In this document: positions 55,316 to 64,000 of the stretch, piece by piece | How positions within the stretch are numbered: position 1 is the first letter of the stretch | Layout of the letters: every line of letters begins with the position of its first letter | Assembly: GCA_963706885.1 (NCBI GenBank) | Contig: CAVPNX010000019.1 | Coordinates: 62,001 to 126,000 of the forward strand | Origin: Prado023 sp963706885 | GTDB taxonomy: Bacteria; Actinomycetota; Actinomycetes; S36-B12; CAIYMF01 | DNA: 64,000 nt | Reading direction: 5' to 3' | The notes under the pieces: generated by a model | What the model was told of the DNA's origin: nothing | Seen by the model: only the letters and a program-made list of their open reading frames with translations | Databases searched by the model: none | Position numbers and translations under genes: made by a program

Positions 55316-55597
55316 ATGAACTCGCTGACGACCATGATCCTGTGGGCCATCGACATCGCCACCCTGATCGGTTCAGCATGGGCCTTCATCCACTGCCTGC
55401 GAACCCGCCCGGACGCCTTCCCGGCGATCGGCCGCCAGTCCAAGGGGCTGTGGCTGGCTCTGACCGGTGGGGCCACCCTCGTCTCTCTTGCGTGGTTCAG
55501 CCCGATCGGGATCCTGGGCATCGCCTCGATCGTGATCGCCTCGGTGTACCTGCTGGACATCCGGCCGAAGATCGCCGAGATCCTCAGCGGAAGCTGA
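55316..55597 (+). CDS. DUF2516 family membrane protein
   Basis: A 93-residue membrane protein with hydrophobic segments at about residues 4-26, 43-58 and 62-80. It matches the small DUF2516 protein encoded beside hbhA in mycobacteria (Rv0476 type). Divergent from the XRE regulator with shared operators. Function unknown. Confidence 0.8.
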   Translation: MNSLTTMILWAIDIATLIGSAWAFIHCLRTRPDAFPAIGRQSKGLWLALTGGATLVSLAWFSPIGILGIASIVIASVYLLDIRPKIAEILSGS

Positions 55598-55657
55598 CCC
55601 GGCCGGGCGGCGCGGCCCGGGCGGCCCCAGCCATTCCCCCGGCGCAAAGCGGGGGTC

Positions 55658-56680
55658 TCAGTCCGGGGGCTCGACCATCGTCAGGACGACCTTGCCCCGG
55701 GCGTGGCCGGACTCCAGGTGCTCGAGGGCGGCCACTGCCTCATCCAGCGGGTAGGTGCGTCCCACGATCGGGTGGATCGCCCCGGAGGCAACCATGGCGG
55801 CCACCTCGGCCATGGCTCGGGGCCCGGGACCGGAGAAGTCGGGACGGGGGACCTGCGAGCTCACCGCCGAGCGCGCCACCAGGGCGAACACCCGGGGGAT
55901 GCTCCCCAGCCAGCGATGTCCGCCGGCTCCGTAGCGGTCATGGCCGATCAGGATGTAGCGACCGGTGTCGCTGAGCACGCGGCGGACCTTGCCGAACGAG
56001 TGGTTGCCCGGGATGTCGACGATCACGTCGTAGCGCTGCGGGCCGTCGGTGTAGTCGGTGCGGGTGCCGTCGAGGACCTCATCGGCACCGACCTCGTCGA
56101 GCAGGTCCATCCGGTCCGTGCGCTCGACCGCCGTGACGTGTGCCCCGTCCGAGCGGGCGATCTGGACGACGAACTGCCCGACGGCGCCGGCGGCCCCATT
56201 GACCAGCACCCGCTCTCCGGGGCGCACCTTGGCCTCGTTGCGGACGTTGAACAGGGCGATCAGAGCGGAGGTCGGCACTGCCGCGGCATCGACGAACGAG
56301 ACGCCATCGGGGATGCGCTCGAGGGCGGCCTCGGGGGCCGTCACGAACTCGGCGAACGTGCCGCCGTTGCGCCACTGGAAACCCTCGACGACCTCGCCGA
56401 ACACGGCGTCGCCGACCTGGAACCGTGAGGTCCCGGGTCCGAGGGCCTCGATCACCCCTGCGGCGTCGGTGCCGGGGATGGGGTTGGCCGGGCGGCGCAG
56501 GCCGCCGCCCATCAGGCGCAGGGCGTAGGGCACGCCGCGGATCATGTGCCACACGTCGGCATGCACGGAGGCGGCGTGCACCCGGATCAGGACCTGTCCC
56601 TCGCCGGGCACCGGACGGTCCACCTCGGCCACGCGCAGCTGCGCCGGTGCGCCGTACTGCTCTGCGATGACGGCCTTCAC
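55658..56680 (-). CDS. NAD(P)-dependent MDR oxidoreductase (quinone reductase-like)
   Basis: A 340-residue medium-chain reductase. The amino GroES-like domain has VKAVIAEQYGAP and PGTDAAGVIEALG; the nucleotide loop is VLVNGAAGAVGQFVVQIA, a GxGxxG variant seen in zinc-free quinone oxidoreductases. The catalytic zinc Cys and His are absent, so a zinc-free reductase of quinones or enones is likely. GTG 56680 is preceded by GAGGAGGAG. A strong hairpin separates it from gpmA upstream. Confidence 0.85.
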   Translation of the reverse strand: MKAVIAEQYGAPAQLRVAEVDRPVPGEGQVLIRVHAASVHADVWHMIRGVPYALRLMGGGLRRPANPIPGTDAAGVIEALGPGTSRFQVGDAVFGEVVEGFQWRNGGTFAEFVTAPEAALERIPDGVSFVDAAAVPTSALIALFNVRNEAKVRPGERVLVNGAAGAVGQFVVQIARSDGAHVTAVERTDRMDLLDEVGADEVLDGTRTDYTDGPQRYDVIVDIPGNHSFGKVRRVLSDTGRYILIGHDRYGAGGHRWLGSIPRVFALVARSAVSSQVPRPDFSGPGPRAMAEVAAMVASGAIHPIVGRTYPLDEAVAALEHLESGHARGKVVLTMVEPPD

Positions 56681-56699
56681 GGGCTCCTCCTCGAACAGG

Positions 56700-56738
56700 C
56701 CGCGGGCCCGGGCGCGATCACCTCGCCCGGGCCCGCGG
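56700..56738 (-). terminator. Strong terminator hairpin after gpmA
   Basis: Fifteen bases at 56700-56714 (CCGCGGGCCCGGGCG) are the exact reverse complement of 56724-56738, with a nine-base loop, 18 bases after the gpmA stop. Confidence 0.75.
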
Positions 56739-56756
56739 GTTCCCCCGTCGGTGGAC

Positions 56757-57503
56757 CTACTTGCCCTGGTTGGCCACTGCCGCAGCCGCTGCGGCAGCAG
56801 CCTCCGGGTCCACGTACTCACCGCCGGGAACCGTGGGGCGCAGATCCTCGTCGAGCCGGTACACCAGCGGGATCCCCGTGGGGATGTTCAGCTTGATGAC
56901 CGCCTCGTCGCTCATCCCCTCCAGGTGCTTGACCAGGCCGCGCAACGAGTTGCCGTGCGCGCCGACCAGCACCGTGCGCCCGAGCCTCAGGTCCGGGACG
57001 ATGCCGTCGTACCAGTAGGGCAGCATCCGGGTCACGACGTCCTTGAGGCACTCCGCGGCGGGCCGGATCTCCGGGGCGAGGTCGGCGTAGCGCGGGTCGT
57101 GGGTCTGGGCGTGGGGGTCTTCGGGATCGATCGGCGGGGGTGGCACGTCGTACGAGCGCCGCCACTCGGTGAACTTCTCCTCGCCGTACTTCTGCAGGGT
57201 CTCCTTCTTGTCCTTGCCCTGCAGGGCGCCGTAGTGCCGCTCGTTCAGGCGCCAGGACCGGCGCACCGGCACCCAGTGGCGCTCGCAGTGCTCGAGGGCC
57301 ATCTGCGTGGTCCGGATCGCACGCTTCTGCAGGGACGTGTGCGCGACATCGGGCAGGATCCCCTGCTCGAGCAGCATCTGGCCACCACGGATGGCCTCCG
57401 CCTCGCCCTTGGGGGTGAGGTTCACGTCGACCCAGCCGGTGAACAGGTTCAGGGCGTTCCACTCGCTCTCGCCGTGGCGGAGCAGGATCAGGGTGTAGGT
57501 CAT
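56757..57503 (-). CDS. gpmA: 2,3-bisphosphoglycerate-dependent phosphoglycerate mutase
   Basis: A 248-residue glycolytic mutase interconverting 3- and 2-phosphoglycerate. Catalytic residues are visible in LLRHGESEWN (phospho-His), RLNERHYGALQGKDK and VGAHGNSLRGLVKHLEG. The carboxy end carries an alanine run. ATG 57503 is leaderless by a -10 box AGTATT six bases before it. In mycobacteria gpmA is near mshA, phoU and senX3-regX3; the same neighbourhood is seen here. Confidence 0.93.
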   Translation of the reverse strand: MTYTLILLRHGESEWNALNLFTGWVDVNLTPKGEAEAIRGGQMLLEQGILPDVAHTSLQKRAIRTTQMALEHCERHWVPVRRSWRLNERHYGALQGKDKKETLQKYGEEKFTEWRRSYDVPPPPIDPEDPHAQTHDPRYADLAPEIRPAAECLKDVVTRMLPYWYDGIVPDLRLGRTVLVGAHGNSLRGLVKHLEGMSDEAVIKLNIPTGIPLVYRLDEDLRPTVPGGEYVDPEAAAAAAAAVANQGK

Positions 57504-57582
57504 GGGGGCAATACTGGCCCAGCCGACCCGCCCCGCGCGCGGCGAGCGCATGGCCATCCGGTGAACCGGTGACGACACGTCC

Positions 57583-58068
57583 TCAGTCGAGGTCGGCGAA
57601 GGCCTCGAGGTTGGCCAGGGACTCGCCCCGGGACTCCCGCCACGCCCGCTCCCGGCGGATCGCGGTGGCGAATCCCAATCGCAGGATCGTGTTGAACGAC
57701 TCGTCGGAGGCGCGCAGCACGGACCCCAGCAGCCGGTCGAGGTCGTCGGAGCTGATCCCGGAGATCGGGATCCGTCCGGCGAGGTAGATGTCCCCGAGGC
57801 TGTCCAGTGCGAACGCGATGCCCAGCATCCGGGTGTTCTGCTGCAGCAGCCACCGGTAGACCGCCTCGGCGTTCTCATCGGGTCGTCGGGCGACGAAGGC
57901 GTTGACCGTCAGCGCCTGCGGGCCCACGGCCATGCTGACCGTGGTGCGCAGCTTGGCCCGCCCGGGCAGGACCAGGACGAACCGGTGGGGCTCCGGTCGT
58001 TCGTACTCCAGGCCCTCGGCCTCGAACAGCTCGGCCAGCTGGGCGGCGACCGCGGCCTGCCGGGGCAT
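57583..58068 (-). CDS. YbjN domain-containing protein
   Basis: A 161-residue YbjN/type III chaperone-like protein (LYERPEPHRFVLVLPG-like segment, then RWLLQQNTRMLGIAFALDS and GDIYLAGRIPI). The family is thought to bind partner proteins; the role in actinobacteria is unknown. Its start shares a base with the mshA stop (TGATG), so it is translated with mshA. Confidence 0.83.
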   Translation of the reverse strand: MPRQAAVAAQLAELFEAEGLEYERPEPHRFVLVLPGRAKLRTTVSMAVGPQALTVNAFVARRPDENAEAVYRWLLQQNTRMLGIAFALDSLGDIYLAGRIPISGISSDDLDRLLGSVLRASDESFNTILRLGFATAIRRERAWRESRGESLANLEAFADLD

Positions 58069-59360
58069 CAGCCGACCCGCCCCAGTGCATCGCGCGGGGC
58101 GGACATCGCCGCCGTGTAGCTGGTGAGCAGCCCGTCGACCGTCGCGTCCCACGACAGGGTCGCGGCGTGCCCGCGTGCCCCAGCCGCAAGGCGAGCCCGC
58201 AGGGTGTGGTCGCCCAGGATGCGGTGCAGGGCCGATGCCCAGACGCCTGGGTCGTGCCCATCGACGAGCAGCCCGGAGACCCCGTCGGCGACCGCAACCG
58301 GGAGGCCGCCCACGTTGGCTGCGAGGACCGGGGTGCCGCACGCCTGGGCCTCGACGGCCACCAGGCCGAACGACTCGGAGTGCGACGGGACGACCACGAC
58401 GTCGGCGGCGGCGTAGCGCAGGCGCAGGCGCGCCCGATCCGTCGGGGCGTGGAACGCCGCCGGGACGTGCAGCTCGGCGGCCAGGTCGGACAGCGCCGTG
58501 GGGTGCTCCGTCCCGGTCCCCGAGGGGCCGCCACAGAACTCGAGTCGCACCCGCGAGGCGAGGTCCGGGTCGTCGGTGGCCAGGCGCGCCATCGCCCGGA
58601 CGAGCAGGTCGGGTGCCTTCAACGGCTGGATCCGGCCCACGAACAGCACCACGAGGTCGTCGGGACCGAAGCCCAGGGCTGCCCGGGCGGCAGCGCGGTC
58701 GCGGTCGTGGAACGCGTCGAGGTCGACTCCCGGAAGGACCACATCCACCAGCTGCGGGTCGGCGTCGTACAGCGCCACCAGCTCGGAGCGCTCAGCTGCG
58801 GTGTTGGCCACCAACCGGTCGGCGGCGTCGACGACCTGCTGCTCACCGATGATCCGCAGCTCCGGCTCGGCGCGGTCGTCCGGGGCGAGGCTCAGGTTCT
58901 TCACCCGGCCCATCGTGTGCATGGTGTGCACCAGGGGGACGCCCCAGCGCTCCTTGGCCAGCCAGCCCACCTGCCCGGACAGCCAGTAGTGCGAATGGAT
59001 CAGGTCGTACCAGCCCTCGCGCCGGGCGGCCTCCTTGCGCAGGACGCCGGCGGTGACGGCGCACAGCTGGCCGGGGAGATCCTCCTTCGGCAGGCCCTCG
59101 AACGGGCCGGCCACCACGTTGTGGACCAGGACCCCGGGGGCCATCGGGAGTGTCGCGGGCAGGTCGCTGGCGGTCGCGCGGGTGAACACCTCGACCTCGG
59201 TGCCGCGCTGCGCCAGGCGGGTGGCGACCTCGGCGATGTACACGTTCATCCCGCCGGCATCACCGGTCCCGGGCTGGTCCAGGGGGGAGGTGTGGACACT
59301 GAGCATCGCCACACGGCGGGGCCGGCGCAGGTGCAGGACCTCTTCCACGACGACAACCAT
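58068..59360 (-). CDS. mshA: D-inositol-3-phosphate glycosyltransferase
   Basis: A GT4 enzyme of about 430 residues starting mycothiol synthesis by joining GlcNAc from UDP-GlcNAc to inositol 3-phosphate. Visible: RRVAMLSVHTSPLDQPGTGD and GGMNVYIAEVA (acceptor site), DLIHSHYWLSGQVGW, FVGRIQPLKAPDLL and the ESFGLVAVEAQACGTPVLA motif with its Glu. The frame is open further upstream into phoU; ATG 59360 is chosen because it avoids that overlap and precedes the family start closely. GTG 59348 is an alternative. Co-transcribed with the YbjN gene. Confidence 0.92.
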   Translation of the reverse strand: MVVVVEEVLHLRRPRRVAMLSVHTSPLDQPGTGDAGGMNVYIAEVATRLAQRGTEVEVFTRATASDLPATLPMAPGVLVHNVVAGPFEGLPKEDLPGQLCAVTAGVLRKEAARREGWYDLIHSHYWLSGQVGWLAKERWGVPLVHTMHTMGRVKNLSLAPDDRAEPELRIIGEQQVVDAADRLVANTAAERSELVALYDADPQLVDVVLPGVDLDAFHDRDRAAARAALGFGPDDLVVLFVGRIQPLKAPDLLVRAMARLATDDPDLASRVRLEFCGGPSGTGTEHPTALSDLAAELHVPAAFHAPTDRARLRLRYAAADVVVVPSHSESFGLVAVEAQACGTPVLAANVGGLPVAVADGVSGLLVDGHDPGVWASALHRILGDHTLRARLAAGARGHAATLSWDATVDGLLTSYTAAMSAPRDALGRVG

Positions 59361-59424
59361 CCCCGAGCGTGCGGTCACCGGCAAGTCGGCCCGCTGGGCG
59401 CCCCATACGGGAGGCCCCGGGTCG

Positions 59425-60099
59425 TCACTGACCGATCGGGGCCTCGAGGGTGGTCTCGGAGTACTGCTCACCTGTCACGACGTGCATGACCCGGCGCGCG
59501 ATGCTCACCGCGTGGTCGGCGTAGCGCTCGTAGTAGCGCGACAGCAGCGTCGCGTCGATGGCGGCCTCGACACCGTGGGACCACGACGGGGAGAGCACCG
59601 TGGTGAACAGCTCGCGGTGCAGGCGGTCGACCTCCTGGTCGTAGCGCTCGATGTCCGGGCCGAGGCCGAGGTCCTTGGTGGAGATGACTGCGGCGGTCTT
59701 GGCGGCGATCGCGTCCTCGAGCCCGCCCAGCTCCGCGAAGGTCGCGCGCAGCTCGGCTGGGATGCTGGAGTTGGGGTAGCGCATGCGGGCCTGCTTGGCC
59801 ACGTGCACGGCAAGGTCGCCCATGCGCTCCAGGGACGAGGAGATCCGCAGCGACCCGATGACCAGGCGCAGGTCGGTGGCGACCGGCTGCTGCAGGGCGG
59901 CGGCGTCGTAGCAGCGCCGCTCGACCTCGCTGGTGAGCTCGTCGAGGTGGTCGTCGCCGGAGATGACGGCCTCCGCGACCGACAGGTCGGCGTTGAGCAG
60001 CGCCTGGGTCGCCTGGTTCATCGCCGTACCGGCGGCGAGGGCCATCTCGGCCAACAGGTCGTTGATCTCGTCGAGCTGTTCGTGGAACGCTGCGCGCAT
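59425..60099 (-). CDS. phoU: Phosphate-signalling protein PhoU
   Basis: A 224-residue all-helical protein made of two PhoU repeats (SSLERMGDLAVHVAKQARMR in the first, YYERYADHAVSIARRVMHVV in the second, with the acidic metal-binding residues). PhoU links the Pst transporter to the sensor kinase and keeps the Pho response off when phosphate is plentiful. AGGAGG precedes ATG 60099. It is divergent from senX3 with a PHO box between them, as in Streptomyces and mycobacteria. Confidence 0.92.
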   Translation of the reverse strand: MRAAFHEQLDEINDLLAEMALAAGTAMNQATQALLNADLSVAEAVISGDDHLDELTSEVERRCYDAAALQQPVATDLRLVIGSLRISSSLERMGDLAVHVAKQARMRYPNSSIPAELRATFAELGGLEDAIAAKTAAVISTKDLGLGPDIERYDQEVDRLHRELFTTVLSPSWSHGVEAAIDATLLSRYYERYADHAVSIARRVMHVVTGEQYSETTLEAPIGQ

Positions 60100-60118
60100 G
60101 GTGTGACCTCCTGGAGGC

Positions 60119-60258
60119 AGTCTAGATCCGCTGGCTGCACTGCATCGCACGGACGTGGCCCGACGGTGAGCGGATGGTGAACAATCCGCGCCGGGGGGAT
60201 GAATTGGGCCCGCCGAGCAGGCAGACAGGGGTGTGCAATTCCGGCGCAGCCCTATCCT
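60119..60258. promoter_or_regulatory. phoU/senX3 divergent promoters with PHO box
   Basis: phoU -10: TAGACT on the minus strand (60124-60119). senX3 -10: TATCCT (60253-60258), seven bases before GTG 60266. Between them GGTGAGC (60165-60171) and GGTGAAC (60176-60182) are 11-bp direct repeats, which read GTTCACC and GCTCACC on the phoU strand. Confidence 0.65.
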
Positions 60259-60265
60259 GACTCAC

Positions 60266-61515
<1,250 letters not shown>

Positions 61516-61519
<4 letters not shown>

Positions 61520-62193
61520 CCAGGATCCTGGTCGTCGAGGACGAGGAGTCGTTCTCCGATGCCCTGAGCTTCATGCTGCGCAAGGAGGGGTTTGCCGTCA
61601 CTGTCGCGACGTCGGGTCCCGAGGCGCTGGGGCAGTTCGATCGCGAGCCGGCGGACCTGATCCTCCTGGACCTCATGCTCCCCGGGATGTCGGGCACCGA
61701 TGTGTGCCGCACCATCCGGGCGAAGTCGCGGGTGCCGATCATCATGGTCACCGCCAAGGACTCCGAGATCGACAAGGTCCTGGGCCTCGAGCTCGGCGCT
61801 GACGACTACGTCACCAAGCCGTTCTCCAGCCGCGAGCTGGTCGCCCGCATCCGGGCGGTGCTGCGCCGCAACATCGACGACTTCGACGACAGTCCCGTGG
61901 TGGAGGCCGGCCCGGTGCGCATCGACCCGGAGCGCCACCAGGTGTCGGTCGACGGCGAGGTCGTGAGCATGCCGCTCAAGGAGTTCGACCTGCTGGAGTA
62001 CCTCGTGCGCAACGCGGGCCGGGTGCTGACCCGCGGGCAGCTCATCGACCGGATCTGGGGCTCGGACTACGTCGGGGACACCAAGACCCTCGATGTGCAC
62101 GTCAAGCGCCTGCGGTCGAAGGTCGAGGCGGATCCGGCACACCCGGTGCACCTGCTGACCGTCCGCGGGCTGGGCTACAAGTTCGAGGCCTGA
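61516..62193 (+). CDS. regX3: Response regulator RegX3 (PhoP-type)
   Basis: A 225-residue OmpR-family regulator. The receiver has acidic EDE at residues 8-10, phosphorylated Asp 52 (LLDLMLPG), Thr in MVTAKDSE and Lys in TKPFSSRE. The winged helix includes LKEFDLLEYLVRNAGRVLTR and TLDVHVKRLRSKVE. It should bind the PHO-box repeats near pstS, pitA and phoU. AAGGAGGAG precedes GTG 61516, inside the end of senX3. Confidence 0.93.
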
Positions 62194-62251
62194 AGGCGCC
62201 CTCGGGCTGGCCCGCGCCGACCCACCTTGCGTCAGGTGGCGTTCCTGGGGG

Positions 62252-62755
62252 CTACTTGGCGACGGCGGCGCCGGGCCCGTAGCCCTCGTAGTAGCCCTTG
62301 GCCGGGACCACGGCGATGCTGCGGGTCTCGGAGCCCGCGCTCTCGAAGCTCACCGTCACGGTGGCGTACGAGCCGGGGGTCACCTTCAGGCCCGTCAGGA
62401 CGATCTGGTCGGTGGCCGGGCCACCCACCTGGACCGCGGTGCCGGGCAGGACGGCGATCGGGGACCGCTGCGAGGAGGTGGTCGCCGGTTCCGTGCTGAC
62501 GCTCACCAGGGCGTCGGGCATCTCGCCCTCGTTGATGATGGTCATCACCAGCGAGGCGACCCCGACCTCACCCTCCGGACCGGTCACCAGGGTGGCGTCC
62601 GTCACCTTGATGTCGGGGCCGACCAGGAAGTCGGTGCCGTTCCCGGTGGGGCCCTGGGTGTTCACGGTGTTGTCGAAGCCCTGGTAGCAGCCGGCGGTCG
62701 GAAGCACAGCGATGAGGCTGACGGCGAGGGCAACTGCGGCACGGGAGCGGATCAC
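62252..62755 (-). CDS. lpqE: LpqE-like lipoprotein
   Basis: A 167-residue secreted lipoprotein with signal VALAVSLIAVLPTAGC (lipid Cys 23) and a beta-sandwich domain (VASLVMTIINEGEMPDALVS) resembling the copper-chaperone PCuAC fold but without its Met/His metal motif. In mycobacteria lpqE lies next to carD, as here (divergent). GTG 62755 follows TAAGGT by six bases. Confidence 0.75.
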   Translation of the reverse strand: MIRSRAAVALAVSLIAVLPTAGCYQGFDNTVNTQGPTGNGTDFLVGPDIKVTDATLVTGPEGEVGVASLVMTIINEGEMPDALVSVSTEPATTSSQRSPIAVLPGTAVQVGGPATDQIVLTGLKVTPGSYATVTVSFESAGSETRSIAVVPAKGYYEGYGPGAAVAK

Positions 62756-62761
62756 GCAGGC

Positions 62762-62813
62762 ACCTTATCGGGTGATCGCCGTCACAAGGGCCCCCACCCC
62801 GGCGTGTTAGACT
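62762..62813. promoter_or_regulatory. Divergent promoters of lpqE and carD
   Basis: Minus strand: TAAGGT (62767-62762), six bases, then lpqE GTG. Plus strand: TAGACT (62808-62813), giving a carD leader of about 25 bases with GGAAGGGG as ribosome site. Confidence 0.55.
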
Positions 62814-62843
62814 GGGGGTCCACCGGAAGGGGTCTCCTGCACA

Positions 62844-63326
62844 ATGACGTTCAAGGTTGGCGACACCGTCGTGTACCCCCATCATGGGGCCGCACTCATC
62901 GAGTCCATCGAGGTCCGTTCCATCAAGGGGGTCGACCGGGAGTACCTGGTCCTGCGAGTTGCCCAAGGTGACCTGACAGTCCGGGTCCCGTCCGACAACG
63001 TCGACCTGGTCGGCGTCCGTGACGTCGTGAACGCCGAGGGCCTCGATCGGGTCTTCGACGTGCTGCGCCAGCCCTACACCGAGGAGCCGACCAACTGGTC
63101 GCGCCGCTACAAGGCGAACCTCGAGAAGCTGGCGTCCGGCGACGTGATCAAGGTGGCCGAGGTCGTGCGCGACCTGTGGCGCCGTGAGCGCGAGCGCGGG
63201 CTGTCGGCCGGCGAGAAGCGCATGCTGAGCAAGGCCCGCCAGATCCTGGTCAGCGAGCTGGCCCTGGCCGAGCACACCAACGAGGACAAGGCCGAGGCGA
63301 TCCTCGACGAGGTCCTGCAGTCCTGA
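62844..63326 (+). CDS. carD: CarD family transcriptional regulator
   Basis: A 160-residue RNA polymerase-binding protein that stabilises open promoter complexes, essential in mycobacteria. The amino domain (VGDTVVYPHHGAALIESIE) binds the beta subunit; the helical carboxy domain has NWSRRYKANLEKLASGD and the Trp-containing LWRRERERGLSAGEKRML that touches the promoter. The ATG follows a ribosome site. A terminator hairpin separates it from ispD. Confidence 0.94.
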   Translation: MTFKVGDTVVYPHHGAALIESIEVRSIKGVDREYLVLRVAQGDLTVRVPSDNVDLVGVRDVVNAEGLDRVFDVLRQPYTEEPTNWSRRYKANLEKLASGDVIKVAEVVRDLWRRERERGLSAGEKRMLSKARQILVSELALAEHTNEDKAEAILDEVLQS

Positions 63327-63341
63327 CCATCCGCGTATGCG

Positions 63342-63373
63342 ACGCCCACCGCCGAACCCCGGCCGGTGGGCGT
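63342..63373 (+). terminator. Hairpin terminator after carD
   Basis: ACGCCCACCG (63342-63351) is the exact reverse complement of CGGTGGGCGT (63364-63373), 16 bases after the carD stop. Confidence 0.65.
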
Positions 63374-63382
63374 TCGTATCTG

Positions 63383-63395
63383 TAGCCTGACCTCC
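63383..63395 (+). promoter_or_regulatory. -10 box of ispD, leaderless
   Basis: TAGCCT at 63383-63388, seven bases, then GTG 63396. Confidence 0.55.
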
Positions 63396-64000
63396 GTGGA
63401 GCACCGCCCGGTCGTCGCGATCGTTCCCGCTGCCGGGTCCGGTGAGCGGCTGGGCGCCGGCGTCCCCAAGGCCATGGCACTGCTTCGCGGCGAGCCGATC
63501 CTGGCCCACGCGGTGCGGGCACTGGTCGTCGACGGCCGGGTCGGTCTCGTGGTCCTGGCCGCCCCCGAGGGACTGGAGGATCAGATGGCCGAGGTTGCTT
63601 CCGGCCACTCGGGTGGGGTCCCGGTGGTGGCTGTCACTGGAGGGGCGACGCGGGCCGAGTCGGTGTCCCGGGCACTGGCCGTCGTGCCCGACGGCTTCGC
63701 AGTGACGCTCGTCCACGACGCCGCGCGGTGCCTGGTCCCGGTCGAGGTGGTGACCGCGGTCATCGACGCCGTCCTGATGGGGGCCGATGCGGTGGTCCCC
63801 GGGGCGCCGGTCGTGGACACCATCCGCGAGCTGACTCCGGACGGCGGTTCCCGCACGATCGACCGGTCCTCCCTTCGGGCGGTGCAGACCCCGCAGGGGT
63901 TCGGCACGGCGGTCCTGCGGCGCGCGCACGCCACCGGTGATCCTGGCGCGACCGACGATGCCGGCATGGTGGAGGCCCTGGGCCTGCACGTGGTGCTGGT
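63396..64000 (+). CDS. ispD: 2-C-methyl-D-erythritol 4-phosphate cytidylyltransferase, 5' part
   Basis: The first 201 codons of the MEP-pathway enzyme that makes CDP-methylerythritol; the gene continues past the window. The nucleotide site PAAGSGERLGAGVPKA, the VHDAARCLVP segment and the RAVQTPQGFG segment are typical. No frameshift in the visible part. It follows carD as in mycobacteria and many other actinobacteria. Confidence 0.9.
   Translation, partial: MEHRPVVAIVPAAGSGERLGAGVPKAMALLRGEPILAHAVRALVVDGRVGLVVLAAPEGLEDQMAEVASGHSGGVPVVAVTGGATRAESVSRALAVVPDGFAVTLVHDAARCLVPVEVVTAVIDAVLMGADAVVPGAPVVDTIRELTPDGGSRTIDRSSLRAVQTPQGFGTAVLRRAHATGDPGATDDAGMVEALGLHVVL

Overview
The window is chromosomal DNA of a high-GC actinobacterium (Actinomycetota). 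Two mycothiol genes (mshA, mshD), glnR, senX3-regX3, carD, an hbhA-like gene and a maltose-1-phosphate-type glycogen synthase are all present. Several blocks keep the gene order known from mycobacteria: thiX / glnR-mshD, mutT1-ppk1, glgM / glgC, XRE regulator-hbhA / DUF2516, phoU / senX3-regX3 and lpqE / carD-ispD. Many genes start directly 6-7 bases after a TANNNT -10 box, which is the leaderless architecture common in this phylum. I see no rRNA, tRNA, CRISPR array or intact insertion sequence. The species cannot be named from this sequence alone.

Layout. 1-9.7 kb: end of an ECF transporter T component, a crotonase, a hexose-phosphate mutarotase, a dCMP deaminase, aquaporin, a glutaredoxin-like protein, an M20 amidohydrolase, a glutamate-cysteine ligase-like gene divergent from gamma-glutamyltransferase, and a GH13 alpha-amylase. 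9.9-19.2 kb: an FtsX/MacB-type ABC exporter operon, a SpoIID-like secreted protein, an AIM24 protein, the phosphate carrier PitA, a DUF445 membrane protein and an M20 peptidase. 19.2-24.7 kb: an unrecognised 503-residue protein, divergent glgM and glgC, a 56-residue Cys protein, a copper-chaperone-like protein and an HMG-CoA lyase homologue. 24.7-37.2 kb: the pstSCAB operon, mutT1, a CYTH-CHAD protein, ppk1, mshD, glnR, thiX and a broken ankyrin-repeat lipoprotein. 37.3-40.3 kb: a rifampin ADP-ribosyltransferase (arr) beside two decayed tandem paralogues. 40.4-45.8 kb: the histidine utilisation operon hutHUIG. 45.9-54.1 kb: an NYN-domain protein, a 25-codon leaderless Cys leader peptide ahead of a DUF4395 gene, a DsrE protein, a 35-residue membrane peptide, nitrobindin, Fur, YgfZ, Dtd, DUF4388, BKACE and asparaginase. 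54.2-64 kb: hbhA and its XRE regulator, DUF2516, an MDR oxidoreductase, gpmA, a YbjN-like gene, mshA, phoU, senX3-regX3, lpqE, carD and the start of ispD.

How the genes work together. The strongest theme is phosphate. The sensor-regulator pair SenX3-RegX3 with PhoU, the high-affinity Pst importer, the low-affinity carrier PitA, and a polyphosphate cluster (Ppk1, CHAD protein, MutT1) lie in one window. Pairs of 11-bp PHO-box-like repeats occur in front of pstS, in front of pitA and between phoU and senX3. A second theme is thiol, redox and sulfur biology: mycothiol synthesis, glutaredoxin, a gamma-glutamyl ligase and transferase, DsrE, and a Cys-codon leader ahead of DUF4395.

Data quality. 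Seven otherwise ordinary metabolic genes (gcs2, ggt, GH13, M20, glgC, mutT1, hutU) are each split by one or two single-base frameshifts, nearly all apparent insertions. Residual indel errors in the assembly are the simplest explanation. The 36-40 kb stretch is different: frameshifts and stops are dense there and the genes look truly decayed.
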